Positions 34,926 through 47,529 of a DNA stretch of 64,000 nt are shown in pieces. Location of the stretch: assembly GCF_036785885.1 (NCBI RefSeq), contig NC_092329.1, forward strand, positions 3,534,001-3,598,000. Reading direction: 5' to 3'. The stretch comes from Coffea arabica. Lineage: Eukaryota > Streptophyta > Magnoliopsida > Gentianales > Rubiaceae. The number at the start of each line of letters is the position of its first letter. Position 1 is the first letter of the stretch. Under the pieces are notes generated by a model. The model was not told where the DNA came from. It saw nothing but the letters and a program-made list of their open reading frames with translations, and searched no databases. The translations under genes and the position numbers were made by a program.

Positions 34926-37900
34926 TATAGACTAAGGGGCGAAGCCCGGTGTCCACGTGGACGTGGTCGTCCTCCGCGTGGCGGCGTGGGATTGGTTTGA
35001 TGGTGACGTTGGCTGAATGCATTGGTTGTCGAGTGTTCTCGTTGCACCCGATCCTTCCTCCCTGCGTGGTCGTGCTTTTGTGTCTTTCGCTGGCACTGTT
35101 TTCCGCTGCTCTGCAGGGGGTTGGTTGACAGCCTCCTCTGTACCGGCTCCACCCACTCCAAGTTTTTCCTCCTCCTCCACTCTTCTTCCTCTCTGCTGCC
35201 GTGTCTTTTGGTCCTGTTTGCATGCGCTGTTCTTTCCTGCCCATCGGGCCCCTCTCTGCTCGCTCGCCCAGCTCCTCTGTACCGGCTCCATCCTGCTTCT
35301 GTCCTTCTCCCCGTTTCTTACTTTCTTCCTCGGCCACGAATTGCTTCTCTCTCCACTCATAAAATTATCTTCTCCACACGTCCTTTCTCCAGATAATTAT
35401 CTTTTTTCTGCTAGGTTGCTCTGCCCACGCATCTTTCCCCCGCTTTCTCTCCCATCCTGCAGCTCCTTCCCCTCACGAGTTACTGTTCCCCTTGACCTCC
35501 TTACACGTCTTCTCCACCTGCTCTCTCCTCTTGCCTGCTGACAGATTAGGTTACCGCCATGATGCCCCATTTTGTTGGTTCTCCTTACCTCTCCCTACAA
35601 TCAACCATTTGTTCTTTCGTTCCTGTTTTGCCGCTGTTGCATCTCCCCTTCCTTGCCCTTTTCGCTGCGCTAGGTAACCTCTCTTCCTCTTTTGTTCATC
35701 TGCTTTTATCTCCTTTTCCGCTTCCGTTCCTCTCCTGCTCTCCCCCCCCCCCGATCCCCGATTTCCCTTTTGCATTTTCCTTTGCCCCACAATTGTTGTC
35801 CATTAATCCCCCCCAGTTTCCCCCTGCACTCGCCCCCCCCCCCATTTTTGCTGAATCAGTATGTGTTCCCCTTTTGTTTTCTCTAATTTTCCCCATATGC
35901 CTTTTGTATGCTGCAGTTACACTATTTCTTTGCTTTCTTTTGCTGTAAATTGCTTATTGTTGCTTGCTGCTTTGTACAGCTGCTTCTCAGCTTTCGTATG
36001 GTTTCTTTCCCGCATAATTTTTTTTCCTTTCTCCTCCTTTTGCTTATGCAGACCCATTTCAGCTGATTCGTCTAGCTTGTTCTTCAGGTTTCGCCTGTCT
36101 ATTGCTACAGGTAATTTCCTTTCTACTTACTTTCGTATCAATCTGTTGTGGTTTTTTTTATTCTTTTTGTTATTATTATCGGTTACTTCTCTGTTTGCTC
36201 CAAACCCCCCTCCCCCCTTCATCATTGTCTCTTTTTTCCTGATCTTTCTCTTCAATTATCCGCTCATCTCTCTCATCTTCTTCGTCATTTTTTTTTCTTT
36301 CCGATTTTGATTGAGAACAACAACAACAACGAGGATGGTTGGGATTTTTTTGGGTTTCTAATCTCTTCTTCTTTCTCTCTCTAGCCTTTTGGATCTTTTT
36401 TTTGTGGGGGTTTAGCAGTCAAATTTTTATATATTAATTTGTATATATCTTTGATGTGGCAGGTGCAAAAAAAATGGAACTGTCTTTTAGCATCCAGCAT
36501 CGCGATGAGAGTGAGTTTGTTTTTCTATTTCCTTCCTAAGTTATTGCCTGATTTTTGAGCAACTGGTAGTGGAATCCTCTGGAATGTACATGTTAAAGAG
36601 CTTTCAGGTTAGAGTTTGGGATCCAAAAAAGCCCTTACTGTCAAGATTTTGCATAGATCCTATGGTTAGAATTTTGGAACCCCATCTCGTGTCTTGATGT
36701 TTTATATGGGTTATTTGGAGAAGCAAAAGTCAGAGTTTTTTACTTTTCTCTCTCTCTTTAGAAAGGAAACCCCTTTTCCCCTTTTCTTGCCTAAGGACTA
36801 CTTCTAGTTTTTTTTTTTTTTGTGAGAAAGAGATGGGAAAAAATTGTCACTTTCTATTTTCTTGTATTTTTTTGTTAACTAATATGCTCCAAGAGATCTA
36901 GGATCTTTCAGAAAAATTTGAAGTGTCGTTTTATGTATTTGTATGAATTGATTTATTGTGTTTTCATTTGTTTATTTGTTATTGTTAGGGTATAAATGAA
37001 GAATTAATAGGCGAATTTGACGGTAAATTTGCAGGTTTGGAGGGAAAGGATACAATAGAGAAAAATGAAAGCTTCCCAGAATATCATACCCAAGGGTTCT
37101 CTCTCTCTCTTTCTGTCAGTGTCCGTTTTTATCTGTTAAATCCACTTTTGATTAATTAAGTTTCAACTATGAATTTTTTTTACTGCAAATATCCTTATGT
37201 TAGTATAATTTGCTTTAAATTACTGGTAGTTTAAATTGCTTGGAGTATAATTTTTTTGTATTGAAAAATTTTGAAGTAAGTGATCTTACTTGATGGTCAA
37301 AGTAGAACCATACGAGGCCCTGCTGGGATTATTATCAATGGTTTCTTACTACAAACATATTTTTTTTAAGTGTACAATGTTGAGGACTCTTAAATGATAG
37401 GGAAGGTGGGTATATGATTTCTGAGGTATAAAAATTGCTAATGAGTCAGGAAATCCTGAAACAAGGTCTCTGACCCTAGGCTTGAGAAATCTTGAAGGTT
37501 TCTGAACCTCCCGGTTTGGCTTGCCTCTCCGTGTTCTGTAATTTTGTTTTTCAGAATTAGTTATTTGTATCATTTTAATTTGTCGGTTTATTCCTAATAC
37601 CAACTTACTATTCTTGTTCCATGTTTTTCCTTCTCATTTTACTTGAAATCTATCCTCTTTTTTTCAAATGTAAATGCATATTTTTCCTTGGCATCGTTAA
37701 CGCAATATTTTGTGTTGTCTCTTTCTTTTTGGCCGCTTGGCAAATTGATTCGATAATATTCTTAAATCTTAACTGAATTCTTTCTGCATTTAGAAGCTTG
37801 ATTTTATTTTCTTAAATTTGTTTTCTAACAACCTTCCATTCTTTGTTTGCTCCCTGCATAATCAAATGCCGTTTATTTTTATATGATATTGTGGTTTTTT

Positions 37901-38239
37901 TTTAATTCTTCTTTTTCCTTTGCTTGCATATAGTTTTGGGATAATTTGTTGTTTATACATTTTCCCCTTTCCTTGCTTTGTTTGTCAAACCTGTATTCTA
38001 TAATTCTTTAGGGGCCTATTATTGCTTGTAAATGATGGGTTGTCCTGACTACTTGATGTGTATTGTGTATAAATTTGTATTTAATTGTCTGTGAAGATGG
38101 CAACTTATGTGCCGTAACCTATTTTTGTTTAGTGGTTTTGTTATTCTGTTTTATTTACTTTAAAATCTCACATGAAAAATGCTTCTTTACTAAAGTGAAC
38201 AATTCTGATTCGTACACAACTTTTAGGATATTTCTGAAT

Positions 38240-38780
38240 TGTTGAGTCTTGCATCTGTTAGTAGCTTATATTTCCAAAATGCAAAACTTTTATGTGTTTT
38301 TGTTTGTGGATTTAGGTGCTTCTTCAAACACTGCATTTGGTTGGTAAACCTCTCTTCTGCACTCCTTCAAGAAGTGATAGCTGGTGTTAACAGGTATGCT
38401 TTGTTATTCAATCGTTCGTTTTCTTGTGTTTCACTTTGACATCTCAGTGGCTTTTTTTGCTTAAATTAAAAGTCGATTAAAATCTTGGAGGTTTCGCCAT
38501 ACCCAAGGGACGGACAGTATTATTTTGGATTATAAGTGTTTACTTAGGCCTCAAGAACTCCAAGATTTTAAGTCTTCGAGGCTAGAAATCTTTGTTTTCA
38601 CTTGAGAGGTTGGATGCCTCCCTTCCACTTCATTCGTGACTTCTTGTACTAAGGCATGAATTTGGGTCTCATATCTATTTGTCCAGCTTATATTTCCAGA
38701 ATGCAACAACTTTTATGTGGTTTGTTTGTGCGTTTTAGGTCCTTCAAACGCTACATTTTACTAAGGCATGTACAATTGTT
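38240..38780. repeat. Diverged direct duplication in H2
   Basis: Sequence agcttatatttccaaaatgc...ttttatgtg...tttaggtgcttcttcaaac (from 38261) recurs as agcttatatttccagaatgc...ttttatgtgg...tttaggtccttcaaac (from 38685), about 424 bp apart. Confidence 0.7.
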
Positions 38781-39814
38781 TTCTTCTTTTTACTTTGTTT
38801 AGTCCAAAGCCTCTGTCTCGCCGAGCTCTTCCCTAAGACGCGCTTCTATAATGCTTTTCTTATTTGCTTTAGCTGGATGACTGGAGATGACAGTTGATAG
38901 TGGTGGCTTGCCTTTCACTTTTATCCTAAATTGACCAAAGACACGTCTCACCAGGAGGGAATCTGCTTGGATTATTCTCACCAGTTTTAATGCTACTTAA
39001 GTTTGTTTTATGTTTAGCCTTTTTCTCCTTAATTAGGTATGTTTAGTCTTTTGATGTATTGTTGTTTACTTTATGTTTCTTTTACCATGAGATCCTTGTA
39101 ATTTTGTAGTCTCTAAATTTTTATGAAAATTTTCATTTATTGCACATTATTTAATATTTGATTTGAAATTCATTTGTTAGCTTGCTTATATGCAGTTTCA
39201 ATGTATTGATGTATTCAAATTTTGGTTCATAGCTTGTTTTCTTCAACATGTATATAAAAGGGGGAATGCAATGCCTCAAGAGGGTGCTTGTGCTGCTGAC
39301 GCCGCAACATGTGATTGTTTGGAGAGTGTTCGTCCAAGCCTTTCTTAGGTTCCCATTTCATTTACTTTTTCATTCTTTTTAAACGCAGATGTGATTGATT
39401 GAAGAAGGTCACTTGCTCTCCCATTTCTTTTCCTTGTTCATCGCCATTCTCCTCTCTCTAAGCCCATCTCTCTGTTTTCTTCTTCATTTTCCTAAATGCC
39501 CCCAAAGCCCTTCTATCTCTTTTCTTCTCCATAACCGGCAACATCAGGACCAAAACAGATGGTATTTTTTTTCCTTTCCCTCCCTGAATTTCTCTAGCCT
39601 TTTGTGTTTCTTTTTAGCTTTAGTTGTCTAATCTAATCTAATCTAATTGGTATATATTTTTAATATTGCAGGTGAAAATTTTCGAATCTTTTCCACCATT
39701 CTTGTGAGACTGAGATTTTTTCCCTTTTTTTTAATTGGGTTCTAAAACACGTGGTTAGCTTTGCTCTTTTTTTTCCCTTTCTTTTGCCTTGTATTCTTCC
39801 TTTTCTTGCCATAT

Positions 39815-39970
39815 TTGTATCTTGATTTTGCTGTTGGCCAAAAAGCATTAAAAAGGATTTAATAAATTTGAGAAAGTTTCTTGGAACTTTTCCTGATCTA
39901 ATGCCTTTATAAGAAATTGTATCTTGATTTTGCTCTTGCCCAAAAAATATTAAAAAGGATTTACTAACAA
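39815..39970. repeat. Tandem duplication in H2
   Basis: ttgtatcttgattttgctg...ccaaaaagcattaaaaaggattta at 39815 is repeated with few changes from about 39917, about 100 bp later. Confidence 0.75.
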
Positions 39971-41644
39971 ATTTTATAAAGTTTTTTGCACCCACGTTGT
40001 AGTTCCAGAAACCCTATCTCGACATCATCTCCTTCAAATCCCAAAGGGTTGCCGTCTCTTCTCTCGCCGATCCCTTCTCGCTCTCCAAAACAAGGAGTAT
40101 GGTTGGAAGAATTAAATCCAAAAACAAGGAAATCTGATTTTCTGTCCATGCTTTCTTGGGAGACCGAGGCTGTCAAGAGAAGATCATTATCAAGAAAAAT
40201 TGTATGTGATTTTGCTTCTTTCAGTTTCATTCTTCCAGATCTCAGTTTTTTCACTATTTTTTTACACGCATTTTTAATAGTTCTCCTGTTACTTATTTGT
40301 CCTTTTTTCCCTGCCCTTCTACAGCACCTGTACAAACTTATGTGATTTTCTATTATGTATGGGAAAATTGCTTGGTGTATTTTTTGGTTGTTTTGGATTC
40401 ATGGGTTGTTCAAAGCACAATGTCTTTGGCTAAAAACTTGGTAATTATTTCTGTGTAACATTTTATAACCTTCTTTTTTTCTATTTGTTTCCATTTTGCA
40501 TATGAACAATTTATTTTTGCTCATATTTATTGTTGTTCACTTTTTGGGTTGAATTTTATAGGGGTAATGCTTTGTTTTGTATCAGTCAGTCTAAGCCCAA
40601 GCTTTGGGCTTTTAGCATAGTTCAGCTTTGGACAGGTAAGCTGTTACACTTTATTTAGCAAAATATCTTAGTCAAATGGATGTGCTTGTATATTAATAAT
40701 TAGTAGATACCTCTATTGATTAAGAGAAAATGATTAAGTTTCTGTTGATTATCTTTTCTGCTATTTAACTTGCAAACGGTTTCTTTGTGTCCTTATTTAG
40801 CATTAAATTAGATGGACACCGGGCTCTTCATGATGGAATTAGGTATTAAATTTATCGACATATAATAAAGCAAATAATGGCCTTCTACTACTTTTAAAGT
40901 GCTGATTGTAACCTTTTTTATTTCACCTTTCATTTTAATATAACTATCTCTATGAATGGAAATTTTTTTTACAACGGTGTCTGTATTGTGTATATAATAA
41001 TGTAATCGAAAATTGTGTATTTGTAGTTATTGCATGTTTTATATTGTAATTGAAGATTGTTCATTTATTATTTGGCTACACTGGTGCAGTATGCCCCAAC
41101 CTATGAATTGTACAAAAACCTTTGCCCCATACTTTTGCCTTCAGGGATAATTATATGGAAAAAGCTTGTCTGGCATATAGGTGCATAGATAGACACAGAT
41201 GTTGATGTTCCTGTAAGTGAAAAAAGTTAGCTTAAAATGGGAGGGCTAATGATAAAAGAAAAAAAAACTATGATATACTTTTGGAAAATATGGTAATTGC
41301 TGCCAATATTTAACCGTATAAAGTGGATTTTTGCAGTACCACTCAAGAATGCTTCTGCCATCTGATTAACAAAACTACGTGTTTAGTTATGTAGGAAGCA
41401 GAATCGGCCATCCTTGAAGCATTATCAAGATCAAAGCCTGGAAGCATATGACCCTGGATACTAGATTTTTGCACTAACAGTAGCTATGCGATCTCTGTAT
41501 TACCTACTATAAATGTATATCAGCTCTTGATGCTTTATATCTCACGTGGATTTATATCTCACGTGGATGGTGTTATCATGATATTTTTGTTTGGATTGAA
41601 ATCTTGTACAACTTGGTCAGTTATTTTGTACCAAGAGTTTCCAT

Positions 41645-42300
41645 TCCTTTTGCTACTGATGTATTCAGAGGATAGAATTGTGGCCTATATTAATAATCCT
41701 CCTCCTTTTTTGGTCAAATGCAATTTATCCCACTAAAGGTGATATGTAAGCAGAGTTTCTTTTCATCGGATTTCTTTAAGTTACAGGCTAATGAAAACCT
41801 TTTTGGTTATTGTATTACACAGTAATGTGTTTTTTGGTCCTTGGGTTAGTTTGAAGTGTAAGATTCTAATAACAAGGAAAAGCCTTGATGCAACACTACA
41901 CACTGCATTATTTTTTCTTCGGGAACAGGTTTGATATGTAACGAGAACCTCTGAACTGCGGTCTACTGGTCTTAAGTTTCATAAATGTACATTATCTCAT
42001 GCACTCATCTTTCCTTTTATGGGATTCTAACTGTTGACGTCCATCCAATAATCAAGGGTAGAATTGCATCAAGGCTTGTGTAACTTCCTTTTTCCTTTTT
42101 TTTGTGTGTGTTAAGTAGTTGACCATCCCCTATGCTATTGATGTATTGACAGGATACACCCTGCATTAGTAATCCTCCTTCGTTTTTGGTCAAATGCAGT
42201 TTATCTCACTAAGGTTGATATGTAATTACGAAAACAGGTGATTGGTTGTATCAGATTCTAATAACAAGGCCAAGCCTTGATGCAATATTACATTGGGCTG
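41645..42300. repeat. Approximately 0.4-0.5-kb direct duplication near the 3' end of H2
   Basis: tggtcaaatgcaatttatcccactaaagg (in part, 41710-41738) matches 42189-42217. Further on, agattctaataacaagg...aagccttgatgcaa at 41860 matches 42253. The offset falls from about 480 to about 393 bp, so one copy has an insertion or deletion between the two blocks. Confidence 0.7.
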
Positions 42301-42579
42301 TTTTTTTTTTTTTTTTTTTCATTTTGAGCTACAAAGTCACAGGTATTTGTGTACATAAAAAATTTAAGGCAGCATTATACGGTGATATATTATTTTGTTT
42401 GCTTTACATATTTACAATGCCCATATAATTACACCTTTCCAGTACAACTGATTTTTCGCTCATATTCCTATATAATATAGCTCCATTTTGTGCTGCTAAT
42501 TTTCATTCTCCCCTGTGTTACTAGCTAAACGTTAACTGGGCATGTATACCACCGCGCATAGCGCGGTGTTACCACCTAG

Positions 42580-44409
42580 TCTAAACTTAAATGCAAAAGG
42601 GGTCGATTGAGATTGGAAGGCAGCAATAGTAAAATGGATGGAGAGATGCACGCACGTGCGCCTTCGACTCAAATTGACAGCGTATCTCACAGCACAAAGT
42701 CGCTTGTCGGAGAGACCTGCCCGCAATTTGCTTGGTTAACGTTGTCCGGGACTTGAAAATATGCCCGAGTTTTCACTCTGTACGTACGGGAAGATATATA
42801 TATACATATGTATCTAAAGCGAAGGGAAATTTTAACTATATGTTAGCTAGGCCTAGGCGTTTACTACTAAAAGTATAGACTTGTAATTAAAGGGGCTGAA
42901 AAACAGAAAAGACATTTTCAATTGAGAGTACGTAGAAGATGGTGATCCCCGAAAAGGGCTATCTTATCTATCTTTTTTGCTTTTTATCAGCGGAAAAAAG
43001 AGTGAAAGTGGTTTGAAGCTCATTAGAGACGGAGGAGGTTATGAGGGCAAGAAGGAAAAACAAAAGAGAAACATTTTGATGCATGCACGAGAAGTATGTT
43101 TTTGGTTGCATTACCATAAACGTAATTGCAAATTTTTTTGATAATGTCGATGCAATGAACCTTTCCTCAGCTCCTCCTACGTTGCCAAACACTTCAAACC
43201 TAAAACAAAAAACTTTTCCATATACAGGTAGGGCAGCAAGGTAAACAAACTTGGCCAATTCACAAGTGCTTTTCAGCTTCACTCCACTCAAAGACAATCG
43301 ATCAACTCATGTTCCAAATTGGAGTTTGAAAGATATTTATTTCTAATAGAATAGAGTGTGTGATTGAATCATATCAAACAGTTTCAACATTGAGCAGGGA
43401 GTGCTAGTACTAACCATACTACCATTATGTGAACGCTGATCTAGAAAATTAACTATTACGTGAATATTACTGTAAGGTAATATCGATTTTACGTTTAAGC
43501 AGTGTCGAATTTATACTTTTAGATATCTCATTTCTTGTTCTTGGCTTTAAACACTAATAAGTAAATGTTGATTAAGAATTTGCTGAACGACAACAAGTGT
43601 ATTTATAAGGAATTGAAATCTATAAGTAGGTAATTGAAATGTCAATTAAGCTACTTAATTCTCCAATCAAATTTTCTCATTGCCAATGATTTGTATTAAG
43701 TTGAAACAAAAAAAAAAGTTATTTATATTGTGTTCTTCAATGTTTAAAACCCCTTCTAGCTCGATTAGATTACTACAAAGTGTGTGGATTAATTAAGCTA
43801 TTGAGATCCACTAAAGCTTGGCACGGTGAAATCCCTTTGGTCCATAATCAACCACTCCAAATAATCAAGCAATATTGAATACGATCTACAGTGCTAAATG
43901 CAGGGGGCCCACGGTGCAGGTGGCGGGTGCAAATCCCGAAAGGACGAACTAATCAAGATGTATGGTACTGGGCCCCGACCCCCAGACCCAACCAATTCCA
44001 CGTAGCCCATAAAACTCCCTCACCGAACCCACCCTCCAGCGTTAATTTAACGGACGTTCCTTGTAAAAAAGGCCGACCACCACCCCCGCACCCCACCCCA
44101 ACCACGAACCCAACACAGCCCCCGCCAATCCCACGATTACATGAAGAACACGTATCCGTCCCTCCATGCTCAAATGACCTTTAACAAGACGTTTTTGGTA
44201 GTGGTTCGCGGTGGTTCTTTCCGCCGTATGCTGTGGTGATGGTGGTTACTCTCAAGTCTAAAAAAAAAAATGTGATTTCTATAAAGTATAAACAACTCAC
44301 ATAATAAGCACACCCTTTCGAGAGAGTACTCGTTTGGCATTTGCCAATTTGTTGTTGGCTTTTGTTTTCTCCCAGAAATAGTCATACTTCAATATTTACT
44401 TTGAAGTAC
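42580..44409. other. Intergenic region, no supported gene
   Basis: Open frames at 42968-43297 (-) and 43891-44184 (+) lack any family signature; the second is Pro-rich because the sequence is C-rich. At 42792-42810 there is a short AT microsatellite. The last few hundred bases probably serve as promoter for the Tubby-like gene. Confidence 0.35.
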
Positions 44410-44416
44410 TATATAA
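44410..44416 (+). promoter_or_regulatory. Possible TATA box of the Tubby-like gene
   Basis: TATATAA lies about 870 bp before the ATG at 45278. The distance would need a long 5' leader, probably with a leader intron: a GT donor follows cttcag at about 45095. This is tentative. Confidence 0.3.
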
Positions 44417-45277
44417 TATTCTCCTTTACGTATATTCTTTTTTGCAAACATCGGGGACGACGGGTATCGTAGAAATCAGAAGCTGGGTTGTGCTTTGTGT
44501 GTGGGAGACATCGAAACGTGAATGGGTTTTATCTTTAAGTAGAGTAAGTCCCCCTTGGCATCTGCGTTTTCTTATCTTTTTAATGTATAGTTTACTTTGT
44601 AAGGGTATGTGCTAATTATTATTGTCTGAATGTGAAAAAGTTGGATCTTTATCTCGTTCTGTCTCTGCATTGACTGAGTAAGATTTCTAATGTGACTGGT
44701 TTTGTTAGGCTGTTGAGAAAATTTTGGAGCAAAAGAAAGGATTTTGAAATGGCAATCACAACTGGGATGCGAAAATTTTGTGATTCCATTTGTTATTTGC
44801 ACGGCATTATATCAACTACCCTTTTGATTCGCAAGTAATAAGGATTTTTATTTTAAAGTTTGAATAGTTCCTTTTCTTGATTTAAGTACACTGTTTCTTA
44901 TCTTACAAGCACGCTTGCAGAAGTTGCTAGGTTTCTGAGTTTAATGAACACTACTGGTCACGGTGTTAACTGGAAAAAACTTGGAACTTGAGTGTTTCGC
45001 TTGGCTGTTTTTCGCAGGTTGCAGTGTGGAATGTGGTGTTTTGTGCAGGCCCTAAATTCTGTTCGTTGAAAATCTGAACTTTCAGACTCATCTTCAGGTA
45101 AAGAAAGGCTGAAAAAAGCTATCATCAAAAGAATCGTGGTTTTGTTTTTATTATTTCTGATTGGTGATGTCTTGCTGCTTTTGTTATAAATTTTGGGATG
45201 CGTGATTGACTTTTACTGATTTGGAATTGGATTTTGTGAAATTTGTTTGTGTGAAGAAAGATAAGAGTGTTTGGAGA

Positions 45278-47005
45278 ATGTCGTTGAAGTCCATTTTTAG
45301 AGAGCTTAGGGCAATAAGCAGTGGCAGAGAGACTAAGTGGAGGAAGCAAGGGGAGAAGAAGTCTGTCCTAGGCTGCGGGAGATCACATATAGCTCCTGAA
45401 AGTCCACAACCATCCGTATTTGCAGTTGTTCAACAAAGTCGGTGGGCGAATTTGCCTATCGAGTTGCTTTTTGATATCATTCGCAGAGTTGAGTCCAGTG
45501 AGACCTCATGGCCTGCCAGAAGGGATGTGGTTGTTTGTGCTGCTGTTTGCCGGTCCTGGAGAGAAGTAACTAAGGAAGTTGTTAGGACTCCTGAGCAATG
45601 TGGCTTGCTCACCTTTCCCATGTCACTGAAGCAGGTAATCCGTCAGCATCAAAATTCTTTTATTTGTCTTTTGAGATCTGTCTGGTGTATTAGTTTCTAG
45701 CACATAGCAAGATTGAAGTACCACCCTGAATGTCCAAGGGCAAGGGTAACTAACAGTTTCTTTTTTCTTCTGGGTGCTACCCTTTGTACTTCTATTAGCC
45801 TGGGCCAAGGGATTATCCAATCCAATGCTTTATCAGAAGAGAAAGAGGAACTTCGACATTTCGCTTGTATCTTGGATTGAGTCCTGGTAAATGATGCTAT
45901 CCTCGCCTTAACAATTACTATTATTCTTCTTAATTTAAGGAACTTTATATGATTTGTCCTCCTTACTTTTTGCTTTATTGTGGAATTAACTGTCTTCCAC
46001 ATTTGAAGGATTTATCCATAACCCGATTTTTATTGGGCTTTATTTATTTTTCTTAGAACTGATAAATCAGATACTTACAGCATGCCTCCATCTATTTACT
46101 ACATGAGCTGGTTATTTCGATGTTATAACAGCACTTTCAGGAAATGCTAGTAAACTGTTGTTAGCGGCTAAAAAGATTAGAAGAGCCACAAAGACTGATT
46201 TTGTGATATCCTATTCTGCTGATGATTATTCTCGAGCTAATGATTATTACGTTGGAAAGTTGAGGTTGGTTTTTTAAAATTTTCTTTTCTGGGTCATCCT
46301 TGATTTTTCTCATGGAACTAATTAGTTTCCTTTAATAGGTCCAATTTCCTTGGCACCAAGTTTATTGTGTACGACTCTTATCCTGCATGCAACTCTCCAG
46401 TCTCTTCAAGTGGCCAATCACATGTAAGGATCCCTTCAAAGAAGGTCCTGCCAAGGTTACCTCTTGGAAACTACAGTACAGCTTCTATATGCTATGAGCT
46501 GAATGTTCTTCGCACAAGAGGGCCAAGAAGAATGCATTGCACCATGCATTCAATTCCTGCATCTACACTTCAAGAAGGGGGTGCTACTCCAGCTCCAGAA
46601 GCATTTAGGAATTGCCTGGATGGAGAATCCTCTTCTTGTTCATTTGTAAAAGGGAGTACTCAAGAATCAACTTTCATTAAACTCCCTCTGCCCCCAGAAT
46701 CAATTCAGAGCACTAAGAATCCACTGGTCTTGAGAAACAAGGCGCCTAGATGGCATGAGCAATTGCAATGCTGGTGCCTAAATTTCAAAGGGCGTGTTAC
46801 TGTGGCCTCTGTCAAGAACTTTCAGCTGGTGGCAGCCATGAATCCATCCGAGATTATTCCAGTTGAAGAACAAGATAAGGTGATCCTACAATTTGGAAAG
46901 ATTGGAAAGGATATCTTTACAATGGACTATCGATACCCCCTCTCTGCCTTCCAGGCCTTCGCAATCTGTTTAAGCAGCTTTGACACTAAACCAGCATGCG
47001 AGTAG
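45278..47005 (+). CDS. TLP: Tubby-like F-box protein
   Basis: Four exons (45278..45634, 45799..45886, 46132..46264, 46339..47005) give 1245 nt and 414 residues, the usual TLP length. The N-terminus [16 protein letters not shown] and the joint [20 protein letters not shown] resemble Arabidopsis TLP2/TLP6. An F-box at about residues 56-111 ([17 protein letters not shown], then [12 protein letters not shown]) should bind SKP1 in an SCF ubiquitin ligase. The Tubby domain fills residues 120-414, with [42 protein letters not shown] and [18 protein letters not shown], and ends [15 protein letters not shown]. Tubby domains bind phosphoinositides and tether the protein to the plasma membrane until stress releases it. 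All parts are intact. It converges on the proline-rich gene, 524 bp away. Confidence 0.96.
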
Positions 47006-47529
47006 TTGTACCATGTTGCTTTTTCCAAAGTTAGTTTTTGTGTGTAAATATACCAAAGGAAGCCTGTTTGAGCTTCGTCTTTAGATAGGACGATTATGTG
47101 TGAAAATCCAAACATTTATGTTCAGTTTTCAAATGTATCTGATCCTGGAAAGTGTAAGTTATCGTGATTTTATTTCCCAGAAGTCTGTAATGTTCTCAAA
47201 GTTATTGGAGTCTTACATTTTTAATGTTGCAAGTAGGATCTAACTTTAGATAAGATTGGCTAGTAGCTTTAACTGAGTCCTTTTGGGATTGGAGATTTAT
47301 ATGTAATTTTACTACCACAGAATATCCTTGTTTATAATGAATTCAACAACATAATGCAGGTAAAACCATATCATTCTGGAACCTATGACATCCTTACTAC
47401 TATTTACTTTTGTTCGATTTAAAGAATGTCTTCACAGATACTATGAGGATTTTGTTCTGAATATGTGATGTATGCACATTTATTTCATATGTATTAGCAT
47501 GCTAGTATGGTGTTCAGGATATTGCTTGC
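47006..47529. other. Convergent 3' region
   Basis: The gap between the Tubby-like stop and the stop of the minus-strand proline-rich gene should hold both 3' UTRs. No other feature is seen. Confidence 0.5.

Larger units (their letters stand above)
34926..42579 (+). mobile_element. Non-autonomous Helitron H2
   Basis: The 3' end has a perfect 8-bp hairpin (CACCGCGC, loop ATA, GCGCGGTG; 42550-42568), then 7 bases, CTAG (42576-42579) and T. The 5' end, TATAGACTAAGGGGCG at 34926 preceded by A, aligns with the H1 start; its second base is A where the usual Helitron start is TC. Just inside the 5' end are ggggcgaagcccc-like and GTCCACGTGGAC (34951-34962) palindromes. The element is about 7.65 kb. 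Its first 1.4 kb is strongly C/T-rich on the plus strand and contains exon-like AG...GT borders (for example 36052-36111). No Rep/helicase frame is visible, and long open frames at 34816-35948 are low-complexity. Confidence 0.72.

Noticed and set aside
34816-35948. Frames of 120-174 codons at the start of H2
   Set aside because: Low-complexity consequence of C/T richness; no Helitron Rep, helicase or host-gene similarity that I can see.
42968-43297. Minus-strand 109-codon frame
   Set aside because: No recognisable motif, no conserved-looking blocks, and surroundings without splice partners.
43891-44184. Pro-rich 97-codon frame upstream of the Tubby-like gene
   Set aside because: C-rich promoter-like DNA; no start context, domain or splice partner supports a gene.
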